A stretch of DNA of 64,000 nt, taken from positions 661,537-725,536 of the forward strand of contig BCKL01000013.1 in the NCBI GenBank assembly GCA_001600635.1. Direction: 5' to 3'. The stretch comes from Leucosporidium creatinivorum. Lineage: Eukaryota; Basidiomycota; Microbotryomycetes; Leucosporidiales; Leucosporidiaceae. Position 1 is the stretch's first letter, and each line of letters opens with the position of its first letter. Positions 11,801-24,200 of the stretch are shown here, piece by piece. Below the pieces are notes generated by a model. It worked only from the letters and a program-made list of their open reading frames with translations, made no database searches and had not been told where the DNA came from. Both the position numbers and the translations under genes were made by a program.

Positions 11801-14035
11801 TCAGTGGGGCAACCCTCATGGCGGCGAAGAGGCTGCTTTCGAGGACGAGGTGGGCTTTAGGTTCTCTCGGCCCTGCTCGTAGAGTACTCGTCGGCGGTCA
11901 ACTGACCCCATCTCATCTATGCACCGCTGTAGAACCCCGATGATCTGGAAAAGCTCAACCCTCGCTCGTACAGCGCCGCTCGCAACCCCGACTTTCGGCC
12001 GCCCAACTCGACTCGCCAAGTTATCGGTATTGCAATTTACGACGCTCTCCAGGTCTTTAGTCGCAAAGATGTCCTCTTTGGTGTTAAACTCGCTATCGTC
12101 ATGGGACTCGTCTCGATGCCAGCCTACTTCGCTTCGACGTCTTAGTGAGTCGAGTTTCGGCGCACTCGGTCGAGCTTCCGCTGACGCCTCACCCTCCTCT
12201 AGCTTCTTCTACCGAGAGCGGGGCCTGTGGGTCATCATCATGGCTTCGTTAACATCGACACAATACGTAGGAGATACTACGTTCGGACTTGTACGTTTCA
12301 GCCGGTTTCGTCTCGCTGCGAGTTTCGCTGACCTCTTCTACGTGAATACAGGTCGTTCGAGTCATCGGGACCTTCGCCGGCGCGACTGTGGGCCTTCTCA
12401 TCTGGTCCATTGCCGCGCAGGATGGTCCTGGCAATCCCTTCGCAGTGGCGGCGGTCATGGCCGTCGTGCTCCCCTTCCTCCTCTTCTACCGAGTTCATTG
12501 GCAACCCGTCATGTCGGCCATCCTACCCTCGGTCACTATCATGCTCGTCATCGGCTACAGCTGGTGAGTCGACCGTGCTCTCCAGACGGCTTTCTCTCGC
12601 TGATCTTCCTCTCGGCGCTCGCTCCTCAAGGCAAAATGCTCATCAACCAGCTCTCAGCTCGGTCGGATGGGGATGGGATATTGCTTGGCGCCGTTTCGTG
12701 TGTGTGACCATCGGCATCAGTGGTGAGTTTGCATTGCTCGTCCGCCATTGCTCGTCCGCCATTGCTCGTCCACCATGGCTCGTCCGCCTTCGCCGAGTCT
12801 TCGCCGAGCCTGCGCCGAGCCTTCACCGGGCTCCCGCCGAACCGCCGTTCTCAGCTGCACCTTCGCCTTCTACTACCTACCTACACCAAACTCACCTGCC
12901 CTCTTCCGTCACAGTCGCATTCATCGCCGCCTATTTGCCTCCGAAAGTCACGCAGAAGGGTACTGTGCGCCGGACATATTCTAAGGTCATCGGTCAGCTG
13001 GGCTCCGTCACTTGCCAGGTCCTCAGCTTCGCCAATCTCAAGGAAGATGGAGCCAAGGCGCCTCGACAGATCATCGCCAACCTCACCACTTTGCGCGCCA
13101 AGGTTCGCACTGCTCCCTGAGCTCCGTCTAGGGGATTCAAGCTGACCTCCACTCGCCTGCAGGTCGCCAAGACGAATGCTCGAAAGGTCATGATCAAGTG
13201 GGAAGTCTCGCTACGAGGACCTTGGCCCGAGGAGCACTACAACTCGCTACAAAGCTTGCAGATGGAGCTGCTCGACCTCCTCGGCCAGCTACTCGGCGTC
13301 CTTGCCGCCCTCGACTCGAAATGGACCAAGGCTCTCCTCCATCGCTCGCAGTTTTCCAGCCCCTACTTCCTCGGCGACATGTTGAACGCGTTTCAGATTA
13401 TCTCGACGGCGTTGGAGAACGGCACGAGCGTCCCCATGCTCTACAACCCCCTTCTCGGTGCGCTGTCCTTTCTCGCTTGCTCGAAGGGAATGGGTCGCAG
13501 TGACAGGGAGCGGGGTCGCTGACCACCTGCACTCTCGCAGAACGATTCCTCAAGAACCCCGAGACTGAGCAAGCGCACCGACCTTACGCCTTCGACGTCG
13601 TGCTCGGCGACACCGCCGAGATCGATGGACTGCCAACGCACGTCAACCTCGAGACAATCTGCTCCATTGAATACCTACGCTTCTCATGCGGCATCTCGCA
13701 GTGTTACGCCATCGTTAATGTACGTCTTGCTCTTTCGTCTCGCCTCCTCGCTCGCCGACGTTGACCTTCGACGTTCGCCGACTCTCGCAGCGGATTGACC
13801 GAATGATGGTGAGGTCTTAGAGCTTTGCCTTGCCAGTAGCTCGTCAAACTGACCCTTTTCTCGTCCACAGTTCGTCACCAAGTCTCTCGTTGGCGAGAGC
13901 TACCTCCTCTACGGCCTCGATCAGCCTCGCCATCGCCGAGAAGCAGACGACGAGGAGCGGCAGTGGCTTGCAGCCGATTCGCATAGGGATAGCATGGACT
14001 CGGCCGTCGAGGAGTATGAGCGTCGTCGGTCGTAG
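8858..14035 (+). CDS. large FUSC/DUF2421 family membrane protein (Bre4-like)
   Basis: The start is ATG 8858 (MSSTRGRHPRFTLDDDE). About a dozen short introns interrupt the frame, and the product is over 1,200 residues. After an acidic, disordered N-terminus of about 150 residues comes a first membrane block (RPALRASVAAWCGLILIL through FLPFICQQGLNIACTFLVFP), matching the ER transporter 6TM N-terminal family. A long cytosolic region follows with a His/Ser-rich insert near 10970-11085. A second membrane block (LFGVKLAIVMGLVSMPAYF, GTFAGATVGLLIWSI, LPSVTIMLVIGYSW) has the FUSC layout, and a DUF2421-like tail ends YERRRS. Fungal relatives include brefeldin-A-sensitivity proteins and putative aromatic-acid exporters; the substrate here is unknown. 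Assignment to the family is firm, function is inference. Confidence 0.85.
12732..12787 (+). repeat. four-copy 14-bp minisatellite inside an intron
   Basis: The unit CATTGCTCGTCCGC occurs four times in tandem (12732-12745, 12746-12759, 12760-12773, 12774-12787), with single-base changes in the last two. It lies inside the intron at about 12721-12913 of the FUSC/DUF2421 gene, well upstream of the branch site and acceptor. Fourteen bases is not a multiple of three, which fits an intronic location. Confidence 0.8.
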
Positions 14036-14521
14036 GGTCGACGTTATACGGTAGAACATACTTGTTGTCACTTTAGCTCTCTCGCTTTCGACCGTCCTTT
14101 CTCGAGGGCCGGGAATCTCAGCAACAGCGAGCGGAAGCTCTCGGGCAGCATGCATAGACTACAGAGCATTTAAAACTTCTCCTGCTGCTCTCCCAGGTCG
14201 TCAAAGCCACTCTTCGCCATTCTCTCGGCGCCTCCTCGGCGCTCGCCTCTCTACCGCCTCCTTCATCTCCCTCACGCCTCTCGAAGAGCTGTCTCATACT
14301 GCAAGTTACTCTGAACCAACTTTAAGAGATTTCCGATATCACCCAAAGTACCCTCCCCGGCCTTGCAGCCTTGTCCCCGCCCCCGACCCGCCTCGCCAGC
14401 CTCCTCAGCTCGGCGGGCGATTTAGAGGCTGCCCCGCCTCTCCAGGCCTCTCCAGAGAGCTCTTCGCCGCTGGTGTAGGCCTCTTTGCGTCTTACCATCA
14501 CCCGAGCCATACACAGCACCG
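14036..14521. other. intergenic
   Basis: This stretch lies between the FUSC/DUF2421 stop and the next plus-strand ATG. It is pyrimidine-rich towards its right side, as expected for a 5' leader. No gene or repeat is recognised. Confidence 0.4.
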
Positions 14522-15592
14522 ATGCCCTCGCCCTCACCCGCTTACACCCCCCTGCTCTCCTCCACCCGGGGTTTCGACGAAGCCCTCTTTCGCTCCTCCC
14601 TCGGCTCGCCTCCCGCTTGCTCGAGAATCGCTCCAGCCTTACCGCCCAAACACGAGGCTTTACCTCCCGTTGCACCTGCTGAGCAGATCTACCTGACGCT
14701 GGACACGGTGATGGAGGATGAGGGGGGAGAGATTGCCTCGGCGCCGGAGATGGAAAGGGAGCCGAAGTTGATGCTTAGGGAGCTGGAGAGAGGACTGTAT
14801 GGCTACTCTTGGTTCGTCTTGCTCAGTCTACCTTGATCTGGATCCTCCTGACTTCCCACCCACCCTACAGCGCCTCCCTCCTCCTCACCGCCCTCTACTT
14901 CTCGCTCCCCTCTTTCTCCTCCCCCATCTCGTCTATACTCCCTCCGGCCCCGATCCTAGCTCTAGCAGCATACATCTTTCTTCTCATCACCTTCAGAGCT
15001 GGTGTGAGGAGGATCGCCCTGGCTGTTGATCAGCCCCGAGTTGGCGGGAGGATTCAGCTGGAAGGGGAGAGGCTGCCATCTATTGAAGAGGAGGAGAGCG
15101 CTGGAGAGGGGAGGCTGGAAGGTGGAAAGGGGGTTTGTGTGCAAGGGCTGACATTGCGTAAGCCTAGCTGTCCTCGCGCGAAGTTTCTTAGGCTGAAGCG
15201 AGGCAGGGACTTCGACCGAGCTGAGCCGATATCATTGCCAAACAGTCGCTGCCGCCGCTCTCATGCATCTGCCTGTGCATGCGCTCAAGGGTCTCCCTCT
15301 TGGTATTGGCTTCGCTGCATGGTGCTGCTCCAGTATGGCTTGTCTCTTTCTCCCTTTCGGCGCCGAGCTAATCCGCTTCCCTTTCCTTCCTGACCGGAAT
15401 AGCCTGCCTTGTCGGGTTGATGATGTACGAGTGAGCTACATTTCTCTGTTCACCTCTTGCATCGAGTCGAGAGGACACTCGCTGACCGCCTTCGACGTTC
15501 ACAGCGCAGTCAACCGTGCTGCCACCTCCGCCGAGCTCGAGAAAGAGAGCGCTGGATTGACTTGGGTGGGAGGGTACATCACGAAGGCGTAG
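14522..15592 (+). CDS. small multi-pass membrane protein, function unknown
   Basis: Exon 1 (14522-14811) encodes MPSPSPAYTP and a polar head ending in an acidic segment before LYGYS. The second exon carries hydrophobic segments (ASLLLTALYFSLPS, PAPILALAAYIFLLITF), then a basic turn and a charged loop (SIEEEESAGEGRLEGGKG). Later exons give another hydrophobic stretch (AAALMHLPVHALKGLP joined to ACLVGLMMY) and a tail ending GGYITKA. The protein is about 240 residues. Splice sites in the 3' half are my best reading: one junction uses a GTATTG donor at about 15302, and alternatives exist. No known family is recognised. Confidence 0.6.
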
Positions 15593-15976
15593 TGGCTGGT
15601 CCGCTCTTGCCTTGTTCCTGTCTCTTGTGGTACTCTGTGTACTATATTGTTAAGCTCGCTGTTCGTTGCCGCTCCTTCGGAAGGCTCGGCGACCGCGAGG
15701 AGAAGAGAAGGTCAAGCGAAGCCGAGAGTCGAGACTCGCGAGACAGCGCGTCGAGACACATTAGACCTGCGTACGAAAGGGGTTACAATATAAACGAACG
15801 AGTCCATCCTCCTCTTCTGCCTCTGTACACGGCCTCGGCGCTGCTCCCCTCGGCGCCGCTCCCCTGCCTCATCTCCGTCGACCATCATCTTTGTCCCGCA
15901 TGACCAGTCTCCCAACAGCGTCCTCCACTACCCTTAAGCACCGTCCACCCTCCTACAGCTTCCTCAGTCCACCCCG
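15593..15976. other. intergenic, convergent 3' ends
   Basis: This stretch lies between the stops of the small membrane protein (plus) and the AP-2 sigma gene (minus). Nothing other than 3' UTR is apparent. Confidence 0.45.
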
Positions 15977-16958
15977 TCACTCTAGCTTCTCCAAGAACTC
16001 GAGCCGCTCAAGAATGACCTGCTTGCTCGTTTCCTCCACCTCTCCTGCAAGGAAGACCTGTACGACCGCCTCAGTTGTCAGTTTCTGATCATTGAGGGTG
16101 TCGTGCAAGACCAAATCAAGCTCGTACCTCATCGAGAATGGCGTAGACCTTGTAGAAGTTGAAAACTAAATCTAGCTCACATACGTTACCGAAGAACGCA
16201 TCTTTGGGGGTGTCGGAAGGTGTTTGTGAGAAGATTGGGCGTTTTTCGAGGAGGTTTGGGCGGAGAGAGAGGGAAGGACGAGGAGGAGGGTCAGCTCGGC
16301 GTTCCCAGCTTCGCCGAGATCGATACTACAAGCTGCAGTCCGGCGCGAGGACCCACCTAGTACCTCCACAAACAGATGGATCGCCTCCAGCCAGATGAGC
16401 TCGTTGTCGTTGGCGTCGACGCAGAAGGAGAAGAAGAGCCCGGCGTAACGGCGGTAGACGAGCTTGTGGTTGCGGAACTGTAGGGGATTCGGTGTCAGCT
16501 CGACGGTTCTATGCGAAGATGTAGCTTCACAATCCGCTACTGCTCGAGAGCCAAGCACGAGCTGAAGAGTACAACGAGGTGTTGAAGCACCACCGCCGAC
16601 GCGACGCACGGCTCCCTCGGTCTGCGGAGCTCCGAGCGGCGAAGAGCTTCTCGAGAGCAAGGGAACGTACCTCGACAAAGTTACTTTGGTACTTTTGATC
16701 CCTCGGCGCAATCAACCTATGCACCTCGCCTCGTACGCGCACCTTCTCGTCGTCGTCGAAGGGCACGTCTAGATATAGCGCAGAGGTATTAGCTGGGAGA
16801 GCAGAGCAGTAGAGATGGTAAGAGCGTACACCACTTGGATAGCCGGGTCTTGCCTTGTCGGTTCTGTAGCGCATTGGAAGGGAGAGCTTCACGTCAGCGG
16901 CGGGCAGCAGCTGAGCGAGGAAGGGAAGGCTCACCTGTACGAGGATGAAGCGGATCAT
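15977..16958 (-). CDS. APS2: AP-2 adaptor complex small (sigma) subunit
   Basis: Joined minus-strand exons give a protein of about 142 residues, the usual sigma length, starting MIRFILVQ. Visible blocks are [88 protein letters not shown] and a C-terminus of [32 protein letters not shown] with HLFVEVLD and [10 protein letters not shown] is characteristic of the AP-2 sigma branch. The subunit stabilises the AP-2 core and binds acidic dileucine sorting signals at the plasma membrane during clathrin endocytosis. Introns are short and numerous. Only about 130 bp separate its ATG from that of the oppositely oriented peptidase gene, so the two probably share a promoter. Confidence 0.93.
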
Positions 16959-17091
16959 GATCCCGGAGCTGTGGGCTGAAGAGCTACAGCTTCCTGTCCC
17001 TAGTGCTAAGCGAGTCGAGATGAGCAGCGAGTGATTGAACGGAGGTCAAGGAGCGGTTCGTTGGATTCCCTCGTTAGCTTCCAATTCGTAG

Positions 17092-20000
17092 ATGCTTCGA
17101 CTAGCACCTCGTCTGCAGCACAATACTCGTACTACTGCTCGCTCTCTCGCCACCCTATCGCCCTACAGCTCTCGCCTCTCAGCAGCCAACCTCTCAGCAT
17201 CGACCCCGCCCTCGTCGTCGTCTCCTCGCTCCCTTCGCCTCCGCCAATTGAGCAGCTCTGTACCCTGTCAACTCGCCACTCCCATCCAACTGACCGACAA
17301 GATGCCCTCCCCTGCTTCCTACCCGACCCCCCCTACACAGCCTCCCAAATGGCTCTACTCGCCGGACGAGATCGCCTCTCTCGCCGACCAGGCCATCAAG
17401 GGCACCGAGGAGCTGTTGGCTAGTATAGTAGGACAGAAGGAGAAGACCTTCGAAACCGTCGCGCGCGTGTTGGCGATCCACAACGGGGAGACCGACAAGG
17501 GCGTTGAGCCCGCCGTGTTCCAACAGTACGTCTCTACAGACAAGGCTGTAAGGGATGCGGCTGTTGAAGCGGATAAGAAGCTTCAGGTGGGTACTTTGCT
17601 CGACCCTCGCAGAGCTTGGCGGAAGCTAAATCCCCCTTCTTTCGGCTTCGGCGTTCGACAGGACTACTCCCTCACCGCCCTCACCCGCGTCGACGTGTAC
17701 CAAGCCCTCTTGGACGCTCGTCAGCACACCCAGGACAATGGCGTCAAGCTCAACCCCGAGGAGCAGAGATTGTTGGATCGCCTGATTTTGGATCGGGAGA
17801 GGAATGGATTGGGGTTGGAGGAGAGTAAGAGGGCGGAACTGTTGGAGATCAAGAAGAGGATCATGACCCTCGAAGTTGACTTCCAGAAGAACTGTAACGA
17901 GGTGAGTTTGGGCGCTGTTCGGCGCGAGGGAGGGGTTCGGTGCTGACCTTTCCTTCCTTCTACCCCTGCTCCCCGCTCCACCCTCTTTCCATCCTTCTCT
18001 CCTATTCTTCACTCTTATATACTCATACTCTACACCTCTCATGGTCGACCTCTCTCCTCACAACAGGAGAACGGCTCCCTCCTCTTCACCGCCGAAGAGC
18101 TCGACGGCGTGCCCGACGTTGAAGGCTACAAGAAGGAAGGCGACAAGTACCGCGTGACTTTTAAGACGCCCGATATCGTTCCTCTCTTGTTTGTTCTTCT
18201 CGCTATCTCTACCTTCCCTCCTCCCTCGCTGACCCGATCTCTCGCTCCCGCTCCCGCTCCCGCTCCTCCTCCTTCCTTCCTTCCTCCCCTATCCCCCCAT
18301 CTCGCACCTCTCAAACCCACCCCACAACCCTCACTCTCACTCGCTACCCAACACCGCACAGCAAATTCGCCAACCTCCCCTCCACTCGCAAAGCCGCCGT
18401 CCTCGGCTACGAAGGCAAGACCCTCCAGAACGCGCCGCTGCTCGCCGAGATGGTACAGCTCAAGGAGAAGGCTGCCAAGATGCTCGGGTATGAGAGTCAT
18501 GCCGAGTGGGTTTTGGAGGTGCGTTTCCCTTCCCCCGTCTCTCCCACTCCGAGCCGAGCCGAGAACTGATGAGATGCCGCCGAAAAACAGGTCAAGATGG
18601 CTAAAACCCCCAAGGAGGTCTTCTCCTTCCTCGCGGATTTGGAGGAGAAACTGAGGCCTCTTGGGTTAGCGGAGAGGGAGAAGTTGCTGCAGTTGAAGAA
18701 GGAGGAGCATGAGAAGAGGGGGTTGCAGTTTGATGGAGAGTTTAAGGTGTGGGATTATAGGTGCGTCTTGGGCCGAAGGAGGGAGAAGATGGGGGGGATG
18801 AGTGCTGATGATCGAGGTGCGGTGCAGGTACTACGACCGTCTGTGGACCGAGAGGGAGTTGGCTCTGGGTGAGTTCGATTCTCGGCGCTGTTCCGGCTCG
18901 CTGCTCACTGACTATCCTCCCACCTCTTCAACAAACAGACGAGACCAAGCTCGCCGAATATTTCGAGGTCTCCCTCCTGATCCCCAAGATCCTCTCCATC
19001 TACTCGCAACTTCTCGGCATCTCGTTCCACCCCGTTCCCCGAGACGCCGAGCATGGAGGAGAGATGTGGCATGAGGAGGCCGAGATGTATGCTGTGAGGG
19101 ATGTCGAGAGGGATGAGCATTTGGGCTTTATGGCGTTGGATCTGTTCCCGAGGGAGAATAAGTGAGTNGGGAGNGNGGGNGCCGAGCTGNNGGGGGGGGG
19201 GGGGGGGCGAGAGCTGACCGAGCGTCTTGTAAACACAGATACGGGTGCGCTCACTCGCTACGATCTTCTTTCGCACCCATCACTACTTTCCCACCGCCTA
19301 ATACCCCTCGCTCCCCTTCCTCGGCGCCGAGACTGACCCCCTCCTTCTCTCCCCTCCCATCGCCCTCAACAGCCACGCCGCTGTCTGGGGTCTCATTCCA
19401 GGCTTCCAAAACGCTCAGAACGAACGCTCCTACCCCGTCGTCGCCATGGTCGCCAACCTGAGCAAGCCGAGCCCGACCAAACCGGCGTTGATGAAGCATC
19501 AGGATGTCGTTACCGTCAGTTCTGCTTCCTTTTTTAATGTGATACAAAGAGCTGACGAGCGTTCTCTAGTTCTTCCATGAAGCTGGACATGCCTTTCACG
19601 GCCTGTGCTCCGAAACACAGTTTCCCAAGTTTCACGGTACTGTGAGCTGTCTCCCAAAAGTCTCAGGCTTGTCGAAGGACTCCATTGCGCGCCCCCGAGC
19701 TCCCGCTGGTGCTCTTCTGCGCTTTCTTTCGGCGCTGACCCTCCCCGAACCCCTCTCCGAACAGGCCGTCGCTCGCGATTTCGTCGAGGCGCCTTCTCAG
19801 ATGTTGGAGAACTGGATGTGGGAACCCAAGATCCTCAAGTCGCTCGGCAAGCACTACCTTACGGGCGAGGAGCTGCCCGACGAGATGATCGAGGCCGTCG
19901 TCAAGAGCAAGTCGGTCAACCAGGGTCTATTCTCACTTCGCCAGTGCTTCTTCGGAAAGTTCGACAGTGAGTTACAGCACAGCGAGCGCATCGCGAGACC

Positions 20001-20760
20001 CCGATTTCTTGCAGCTCCTGCTGCCGTAGAGACTGAGTCGCTCGAGCGCCGAGCGGAGCTGACCTTTCCGCCCTGCTCCCTCGCCCTCCTTCTCCCACCG
20101 AACTCTTTGCTCTCTATTTCTCCTTACTGATCGCACAGTGCTCGTACACACCACCGAGGTCAACGCCGATCTGACGACTCTGTGGAACGAGACGAGGGAG
20201 AAGACGAGCTTAGTTTCGAATGAGGGTACCAACGTCGGAGGACAGAGCGGGTTTGGTGGGTCTCTTCTCGACGACGACTAGTGTGTGCTGATGGACGCTA
20301 ATGTGCTCGTTGATGACCAAACAGCTCACATCGCCGGCGGTTACGATGCGGTTCGTTCTTTTTCCCTCCGCTCTCCTCTTCCCCTTCCCCTTCCCCTGCC
20401 TCCTCTCTCCTGTCCCACGACTGACGCATCGCACAACAACAGGGATACTACGGCTACCTATACTCGCAAGCTTTCTCGGCGGACATGTACGAGACAGTGT
20501 TCAAAGCCGACCCTCTGAGCGCCGAGGCGGGCAAGAGGTATAGGGAGAAGATTCTCAAGGTGGGGGGGTCGAGGTGAGCTTCTCTTCTCTTTATCTCCCC
20601 CTTCTCTTCTTTTCATTCTCTGCACTACACGAGACCACGGGCAGAAAAGCTGACCGCCCTTAACCGCAGGGACGAGATGGACTCGCTCAAGGATTTCCTC
20701 GGCCGTGAGCCTACTAATGAGGCCTTCTTGAAGAGTTTGTTGGGCGGGGAGCAAAAGTAG
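17092..20760 (+). CDS. PRD1: M3 family metallopeptidase, saccharolysin/thimet oligopeptidase type
   Basis: The start is ATG 17092 (MLRLAPRLQHNTRTTARSLA). The first 65 residues are rich in Arg, Ser and Leu and lack acidic residues, as in a mitochondrial presequence. A second in-frame ATG at 17302 (MPSPASYPTPPTQPPKW) would give a cytosolic form. The N-terminal helical domain includes AVFQQYVSTDKAVRDAAVEA and KLNPEEQRLLDRLILDRERN. The active site is FFHEAGHAFHGLCSET, the HExGH zinc motif of M3 peptidases. The end is LKSLLGGEQK, TAG at 20758-20760. The family degrades short peptides in cytosol and mitochondrial intermembrane space. A run of ambiguous bases and G lies in one intron (about 19168-19207), not in coding sequence. 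Some introns exceed 150 nt. Confidence 0.92.
19168..19207 (+). other. ambiguous bases and G run within an intron
   Basis: Eight or so N calls are mixed with G, followed by an uninterrupted run of G, inside the intron after ...LFPRENK of the M3 peptidase gene. This is most likely a sequencing or assembly weakness at a G-homopolymer. The flanking exons stay in frame once the intron is removed. Confidence 0.8.
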
Positions 20761-21275
20761 GGTTTGCTGGAAGCACGGAGCTGTAGATGAGGTGCAATCA
20801 GTCACTACTCTACACTTGAAGTGAGCGAGAGGGAGCGCCGAGAAGAGCGCCGAGCAGGGAACGGCTGGCGAGCGAGGCGGTAGCCGAGAACAGCGTAGGG
20901 TGCAGCTCGGTCGAGAAGGTACTGTACGCGAGTAGGCGAAGCCTGCTGAGCTGTAGCCCTGCTAATCGAAACTTCTTCGGTCGAGCCGGACGCGCTTTCG
21001 CAGCCGAGTCGCGTCGACTGCTCCCTATAGACAGCTGTACCTGTAGGCAGACGAAGCTGCAGCGGTGTTCTATCGCTGTCAACTCTGTAGCTCAGCAGCT
21101 CAAGCTTGCCGGAGTCCCCTCCTCGGACCTCGTCTCCCGCGCTTCTCTTGAAGAGTTGGATGATGCTCGAGGTCGCGGGCTGGCTCCCACCACATCGCTC
21201 ACCTCGTCTCGTCGTCAACTACCGACCTGCAGCAGTACCAATCGCTAGCCACTCTACGCTACCAACCTACAATAC
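20761..21275. other. intergenic, tandem genes
   Basis: This stretch lies between the peptidase stop and the F-BAR gene start. It contains several CTACAGCT/AGCTGTAG octamers or close variants (near 20781, 20948 and 21087) and pyrimidine-rich DNA before the ATG. No gene is supported. Confidence 0.45.
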
Positions 21276-24200
21276 ATGACGACACCACCCTCGGGTCGAC
21301 GCTCCTCCTCCTCCTCACGACACCGCTCCTCCTCCGCCAACGGGGGCGTAGGAGGCTGGGAGCCAGAATTAGCGCAAACAGAGGCAGATTTCGATTTCTG
21401 TAATGCCTTCTGGGTGACGCCGCCTAATGCACGGCAGAGGGGCCAGGGAGGGAGGGAAGGCGAGGAGGAGGATTGGGGAAGAGGAGGAGTTGAGACCGTG
21501 TTGGGCAGGATGAAGATGGGCACGAAAGGGTTGGAGGATTTGAGAGGGTTCTATAGGGAGAGGTGAGTCGAGGGGATACGATCGGATGTGCTACAGAGCT
21601 GGCGAGAGGAGCGCGTGCGTCAACATTGGCTCGCTGTACGGCGGCAGGTCGTTGTGGGTGCTGAGCGATCTCGTCAGACTTCTTTGTAGACTGCACTGCT
21701 GCGCTACAGCTCGTCAGCTTGGCTTCGAACGAGCTGCAGCTTGTTCGGGCGGGACGAGGCGCACGCGCCGCGTCGCTGTCAAGCGAGGGGCCAGCTTGGC
21801 GCGCTCTGCTGCAGTAACTCGTTCCGCTATCGGCGGAATGTGTACTGCAGATGGTTACTGCGAGAAGTGGCCCCTCATCGTTTGCATAGCGCGCTTTCGG
21901 CAACTCGCTCACTCGCCTTCCACTTTCCCTTCGCAGAGCTACTATGGAAGACGACTACGCCAAGAAGCTTAACAAGCTCAGTCGGCATGGCTTTGGTGCA
22001 GGAGAGACCGGGTAGGTAGCGCTCTTACGTCTGCTCGGCGAAGGCTGATCCATCCTCCGCCGACAGACACCTCGACCGAGCCATCCTTCAGACAAAGGGC
22101 GAGTGCGACGCCATGGCCAAGGCTCATACCGATCTGGCCAACTTGATGCGGACGCAGGAGACTCAGGTCAATGATTTCTTGAACAAGAGGGAAGGGGCGA
22201 GGAAGTCGGTGAGTCCGCACCGAGGTCTGCAAAGCCGAGCGAGAGCTCATCTCAACTTTCCGGCGACATTAGCAACAGATTAACATCGAGAAGAAATGGA
22301 AGGACCTCAACACCTGCCGTCATCATGTTCTGAAGGTGAGTTTGAATCGCAGGCCTTCCCGCCTGCGCCGAGTAGACNTCTCCTTATCGCGCAGGCCAAG
22401 GACAAGTACGAGCAAGACGCCATCTCCATCAACTCGCTACACGCCAGCGCTTCCCTGCTGCAAGGTCGCGATCTCGACAAGGTGAGCTCGGCAGGTCGCT
22501 TGGTCGGGACAGAACAGGAGCTGACCCGGACGTTGAAAAGGCCACGATGAAGCTCGACAAGGCTCAGCAAACGGTCGTCGTCAACGAGAAGGACTATAAG
22601 CAGTACACTCAAGTGTTGAAGGAGAACACGGGGTGAGTTCTGTGCCCTCGCTCGGCTATCTCAGCTCGCTGACCTCGAGTTCGATGCGCCTCGCAGAACT
22701 TGGAACATGGCATGGAAGGCGTTCTGCGACGTAGGTCTTTGCTTTGGATCCGACGGGGCGATTGAAGCTGACTCATCTCAACCTACAGCTTTGCCAAGAT
22801 CAAGAAGAGGAGCGCCTCGAGTTTGTCAAAGGCCGGCTTTGGGACTGGGCCAACGCCCTCTCCACCGTCGCTATGAGCGAGGATGAGGTGAGTTTTCTCT
22901 CGCGCTGCTTGACGAGCCCTTCGCTGACTCTCGGCGCTCCTGCAGTCGGCCGAGCGAACAAGGACGGCGCTCGAGCAATGCGAGCCTCAAACCGACATCA
23001 AGCTCTTCGTCAGCGCTACTGGTACCGGCAACTCAATCCCAGGTGCGTTCATAGCTCCTCCGTTCTCTCGACGACCCCGGCTGACCTCGCCGCCCCTCGC
23101 AGATCCTCTCCCCTTCGTCGACTTCTCCAAAGGCGGCGCCCCTCCCAAGCAAGGCTACAAGCTCGCTCGGTACTCTCGCTCGTCGACACGGATGCCGGGT
23201 GTCAAGCACTCTCCCTCGGCGGTGGATGATATCGCTCGCGCTTTCCATCAGCCACCTCAGGCTCAACCTCGGCCGACGAGTCAGCAAGCTGCTCCTCCTC
23301 CTCCTCAGCAACAGCAGCAGGACCCTCGAGCACGCCACAACAGTCAAGGAGCGCAACGGCAGAGCCAGCAAGATCTCCCTCCCTCCGCTTCGACCCAATC
23401 CATTCCCTCCTCCGCCCCTCGCCCTCAATCACGAGGCGCCAACCGCCCTCCCTCGCGCGGCGAGACGCTCGCTGCTCCGACCCTCTCTTCCGCTCCTTCC
23501 GCCGACCTCTCTCCCAGTCAAGAGACGACGCCTACTCGCCCCAAGATGGCTGAGAGCGCCAGTGCGGGGAGATTCGCCGTCTCGCCTTCGGCCAACTTGA
23601 GGGGGTCGTCGGAGAGGATCCCTTCGAGCTCGTCGGCGGCTTCGGGGATTGGGTTGGGCAAGCCGGGTCATATTTCGGCGGGAGCGTTTCAGAGAGGGTC
23701 GATGAGCCCGAGTCCTTCGTTCGGGATGGCCGAGGGAGGCGGGACTTCCCCGAAACCGGCGCCGTATGAGGCTCCTATTCCCCAGCCGGAGAGTCAGACG
23801 GTCAAGCAGATGGAGGCGACCGCGCCGGTGGATGAGGAGAATGATCCGCTCGCTCAGGCGTTGAGGACGTTGCAGGCTAGCTCGTCGTCGCCGAGGACTG
23901 GAGGGTTCCCCGGGGCGGTTGGGCTGCCGGGGATGACGGGTCAGGATGGGGGAGCGAGGGCGACGCATCGGCAGTCGCAGCAGAGCTTGGGAAGGGCAGC
24001 GGGAGCGGCGTTCGGCGCTCAAGGATCAACCTCGAGGCCCACTTCGCCGGCGCCTCAAGCAGCGATGATGCAGCCCCCTCCTTCGCACCCTTTTTCCTCC
24101 AACTCTCGCCCTTCTTCTCGTCAAGGATCGGTCCCTCCTCCCCAGCACCAACAACAGCAGCAGCAGCAGCGCATTTCCCACCACTCTCAACCTTCCTACT

